Of a stretch of 53,788 nucleotides of DNA, positions 51,429 through 53,788 are shown piece after piece. The notes below the pieces were generated by a model. That model ran no database searches. It was not told where the DNA came from and saw nothing but the letters and a program-made list of their open reading frames with translations. The position numbers and the translations under genes are program-made. This DNA is from an uncultured Oceanobacter sp. (GTDB taxonomy: Bacteria > Pseudomonadota > Gammaproteobacteria > Pseudomonadales > Oceanobacteraceae), in assembly GCA_913061185.1 (NCBI GenBank), contig CAJXTI010000019.1:1-53788 (forward strand). The letters run 5' to 3'. Position 1 is the stretch's first letter, and each line of letters opens with the position of its first letter.

Positions 51429-52439
51429 ATGACGATGAAGATTGCTTCGATACACGCAATATGTGGCCAGATTACCCGCTGTTTGCTCCCGGTAACCGCA
51501 ATGGTTGGCTTGACTTTGGCTACTTCTGGTGCTCAGGCGAAGTCCTATAGTATCGGAATGGTGACACCGCCAGGCCATATCTGGAGCCAGGTTTCCGATC
51601 GTATGAGTAATAATCTCAAGCTGGCCTCTCATGATCAGATACGTTTGCGCTCATCCAGAATGGCCAAAATGCAGGGTGAGGCGGAAACGATCAAAAAATT
51701 ACAGTCCGGTAAATTACACCTGGCGATTCTGACGGCGGGCAGTCTGTCGTCTCTTGAACCCGCTTTCAGCGGCTGGTATTTGCCTTATCTGTTTAAAGAT
51801 GTTCAAGCCGTCGCCAAGGCGACGGCCGGTACCGATGCCCAACAAATGTTGCAGCGGCTGGAGTCGAGTCAGCTGGTCGGTATGGGGTATGCCCTGGCAG
51901 GAATGCGTCAGGTGGTGTCAACCCGTCCTGTTGCCAATGTCAGCGATTTTAATGGCATGAAAATCCGTTCATTTCCTGATCAGGTGTTCAAGGACTGGTG
52001 GCAAACGCTAGATGCCGTTCCGATGCAATTGGCACTGCTTGATACGCAACCCGCTTTGCTTAATAAACAGCTGGATGCGGTCGATGTCGACCTGGATATG
52101 CTGGTGGGTCTGAATATCTATCGTGATGCACCCTACCTGACGATGACCAACCATATGGCGTTTCCGGGGGTTGTCGTAGCGTCCAAGGTCTGGTGGGACG
52201 GTTTGACGGTTGATCGCCAGAAAATGGTGATGACCGCTTTCAAAGAAGCCGAAGCTTGGGGGTTCCAACGCCAGGAAGAAGCCGAGATCAATAACCTGGC
52301 GCTGCTCAAGCGTGAAGGAGTGAAAGTAGCCAATCTGGGGGCGGAGCAGATGTCGGCGGCGATCAGTACCGTAATCAAGCGTTATACCGCTGCCAATCCG
52401 GTGATTAAGCATTTCTATGAACAATATCGTCCGCGCTAG
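51429..52439 (+). CDS. Orphan TRAP substrate-binding protein, paralogue of the one at 48080
   Basis: 336 residues with a Sec signal peptide (cleavage near GAQA-KSYS); AGGA lies 7 nt before the ATG. It matches the binding protein at 48080 over its whole length: GMVTPPGHIWSQVSDRM, LQSGKLHLAILTAGSLSSLEP, GYALAGMRQVVSTRP, MKIRSFPDQVF, VDVDLDMLVGL and YLTMTNHMAFPGVVVAS. It has no permease genes of its own and sits behind its own terminator and promoter region. It probably feeds the DctQM at 49222-51029, with a different ligand range. Confidence 0.9.
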   Translation: MTMKIASIHAICGQITRCLLPVTAMVGLTLATSGAQAKSYSIGMVTPPGHIWSQVSDRMSNNLKLASHDQIRLRSSRMAKMQGEAETIKKLQSGKLHLAILTAGSLSSLEPAFSGWYLPYLFKDVQAVAKATAGTDAQQMLQRLESSQLVGMGYALAGMRQVVSTRPVANVSDFNGMKIRSFPDQVFKDWWQTLDAVPMQLALLDTQPALLNKQLDAVDVDLDMLVGLNIYRDAPYLTMTNHMAFPGVVVASKVWWDGLTVDRQKMVMTAFKEAEAWGFQRQEEAEINNLALLKREGVKVANLGAEQMSAAISTVIKRYTAANPVIKHFYEQYRPR

Positions 52440-52584
52440 CATTTCATCCATCGTTGACGGTATCAGCCTGGGAGTAAAGGGCCAACGGCCCGCTTTCCGG
52501 CTGACTGTGTTCTCAGTAACTGGGCAAAAAGACCTGGTTACTGTGCGGTGCGACGGCTGACTGACAGCCAGCTTTGGCTTATGG

Positions 52585-53307
52585 TTATGATCGTGTCGTA
52601 CCACTTGGGCTTTTGCGTCGAACCCAAACGTTGGCGTTGTTCTGTTGTTGGTCATCAACATAGTTGAGTGTGGCATTGGCGTGTTCTCGCATCAGCCCTT
52701 CAACTCTGGCACTTTGTCCCTGGGACAGGGCATCAACGATGGCATGATGTTGCAGGTGCGCGTAGTAGAAACGTTTGAATTCTCGCTCTGGCTGACTGGC
52801 ATCCACCGCCAGTGCCTTGACCGAGGCAAAGGGCATGTGATCGTTGCGCGCCAGTGCGGCGGCGACCGCCGGGTTATGACTTGCCTTGATGATGGTGTCA
52901 TGAAACAGGCAGTTCATGTCGTGATAGCGATCGAAGTCGTTATCGCTCAATAAGCCGTGCAAAAACAGTTGATCCCCTTCTTGCAGGCAACGCCGCAGGG
53001 TGTCAATTACGCCTGGATCCAATCCCCGCTCAACCGCCTGGCGAGCCGCCAGTCCTTCCAGTACGCCCCGGACTTCAATCGCGCCGGTAATTTCTTCTGA
53101 GGAGGTTTCCCGGACGGTGTAGCCGCGGCCGCTTTTGATCAGAAAACCTTCCTGTTCCAGCGCCCGGAATGCCATTCGTACCGGCATTCTGGACACACCA
53201 AGCGCCTCTGCCGTAGGAATTTCTGCCAGTCGTTGACCGGCAGTCAGCTGGCCGTCGGCAATCTGCTTGCGCAAGGTAACCAGTACTTGCTGCCCCGTTG
53301 TTGCCAT
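52585..53307 (-). CDS. vanR: GntR-family repressor of vanillate catabolism
   Basis: 240 residues. The N-terminal winged helix (residues ~5-70) has LTAGQRLAEIPTAEALGVSRMPVRMAFRALEQEGF, and an FCD effector domain follows (RGVLEGLAARQAVERG, FHDTIIKASHNPAV, HHAIVDALSQGQ with metal-site His). It is divergent from vanA, and the gap holds ATTGGATCCAAT, the known VanR operator sequence of Caulobacter. It would release vanA when vanillate is present. Confidence 0.87.
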   Translation of the reverse strand: MATTGQQVLVTLRKQIADGQLTAGQRLAEIPTAEALGVSRMPVRMAFRALEQEGFLIKSGRGYTVRETSSEEITGAIEVRGVLEGLAARQAVERGLDPGVIDTLRRCLQEGDQLFLHGLLSDNDFDRYHDMNCLFHDTIIKASHNPAVAAALARNDHMPFASVKALAVDASQPEREFKRFYYAHLQHHAIVDALSQGQSARVEGLMREHANATLNYVDDQQQNNANVWVRRKSPSGTTRS

Positions 53308-53416
53308 GGATCTCTCGTCGTTGTGTACCTGGCAGAGATCTTAACACGGGGCTGGGGTGATCAAGGATGCCTGTGGGTTACCCGGTTTTTCCCATCCGCT
53401 CTTCATTAATTTTTAT

Positions 53417-53430
53417 TTTTGGATCCATAA
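53417..53430. promoter_or_regulatory. Second VanR-type half-operator
   Basis: TTTTGGATCCATAA with the palindromic core TGGATCCA (53420-53427), 60 bp from the full site at 53480. Probably a second VanR contact that controls vanR itself. Confidence 0.65.
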
Positions 53431-53479
53431 ATGACAAATACATCTATTTTTTGTTGATTTATTGTTCGTTTTTGATTTA

Positions 53480-53491
53480 ATTGGATCCAAT
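53480..53491. promoter_or_regulatory. VanR operator ATTGGATCCAAT
   Basis: A perfect 12-bp palindrome 21 bp upstream of the vanA ATG. The same sequence is the VanR operator described in Caulobacter. It overlaps the expected vanA promoter. Confidence 0.85.
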
Positions 53492-53512
53492 AAGAACAAA
53501 GAGAGGTCTCCC

Positions 53513-53773
53513 ATGTTTATTAAAAATGCCTGGTACGTTGCGTGTACTCCCGATGAAATCGAAGCCAAACCCCTGGGTCGCAAGATCTGTGGCGAAAATA
53601 TCGTGTTTTTCCGTGATGAGAACGGTACTGCCGCAGCGGTTGAGGACTTTTGCCCTCATCGTGGTGCGCCGCTGTCGTTAGGTTATGTCGAAAACGGCAA
53701 GCTGGTGTGTGGCTACCACGGTTTGGCCATGGGCGGTAGTTTTCAACCCAGTTGTCCAAAATACTGCGTTTAA
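53513..53773 (+). pseudogene. vanA: Vanillate O-demethylase oxygenase, broken after the Rieske motif
   Basis: The ATG at 53513 follows GAGAGG by 8 nt. The first 73 codons are a normal VanA N-terminus (MFIKNAWYVACTPDEIEAKP) with the Rieske 2Fe-2S ligands C-P-H in CPHRGAPLSLG and C-G-Y-H in LVCGYHGLAMG. From about base 53733 the translated sequence (GSFQPSCPKYCV, then stop at 53771) no longer resembles VanA, which should continue with a Cys-Asp-Gly segment and the catalytic domain. So an insertion or deletion has cut the gene, or the assembly joined foreign sequence here. The rest lies outside the window. Confidence 0.8.
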
Positions 53774-53788
53774 GCAGCACATTTATTC
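53735..53788. mobile_element. Possible end of an insertion sequence in vanA
   Basis: The 54 bases after the vanA break (starting GGTAGTTTTCAACC) run to the window edge. They match no part of vanA. They could be the terminus of an insertion sequence, which would also explain why the contig stops here. No family is recognised. Confidence 0.4.

Overview
The window (53,788 bp, moderate GC by eye) looks like a piece of a gammaproteobacterial chromosome. It most resembles a marine, aromatic-degrading relative of the Pseudomonadales/Oceanospirillales. The clues are a Pseudomonas-type Chp pilus chemosensory cluster, a fagA-fumC-orfX iron operon, an Entner-Doudoroff edd-glk pair, and TRAP transporters beside gentisate, 4-hydroxybenzoate and vanillate genes. 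The genus cannot be fixed from sequence reading alone. Both ends fall in awkward sequence: a hexamer repeat inside chpA at the left, and a break of vanA homology at the right. This is what a short-read contig bounded by repeats would look like.

Layout. (1) 1-7183: 3' part of chpA, then chpB and chpC, the chemosensory system that controls type IV pili. (2) 7215-10269: heptosyltransferase I, a DxD glycosyltransferase, and a divergent gene with bacterial sialyltransferase motifs. (3) 10456-17467: a tight operon carrying what looks like the whole route to polyprenyl-phosphoryl-D-arabinofuranose (HAD-UbiA fusion, DprE1-like oxidase, DprE2-like reductase). It continues with a UPF0104 membrane protein and two related polytopic proteins that may be GT-C arabinosyltransferases. 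(4) 17455-22215, minus strand: an ArsR-methyltransferase fusion regulator followed by metK, ahcY and metF, a self-contained SAM/SAH cycle operon with an operator-like inverted repeat in front. (5) 22227-25023: an H-NOX gas sensor overlapping a PAS-GGDEF-EAL protein. (6) 25442-28347: edd-glk. (7) 28704-35131: two Fur-controlled regions. One is an RCC1 lipoprotein with a di-heme lipoprotein; the other is fldA divergent from fagA-fumC-orfX. (8) 35180-42770: pobA, a DcaP-like porin, an AraC regulator and a TRAP transporter. (9) 42925-52439: an EamA transporter, a MITE-like element, a LysR regulator, the gentisate pathway (isomerase, dioxygenase, hydrolase), a second TRAP transporter and an orphan paralogous binding protein. 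(10) 52585-53788: vanR, two VanR-type operators and a broken vanA.

The most interesting part is region 3. The mycobacterial-type arabinose donor pathway is encoded in one translationally coupled operon of a Gram-negative, directly followed by two unassigned membrane proteins that share several motifs. It lies in the same neighbourhood as pilus-control and LPS genes, so its product may decorate pilin or a surface glycan.
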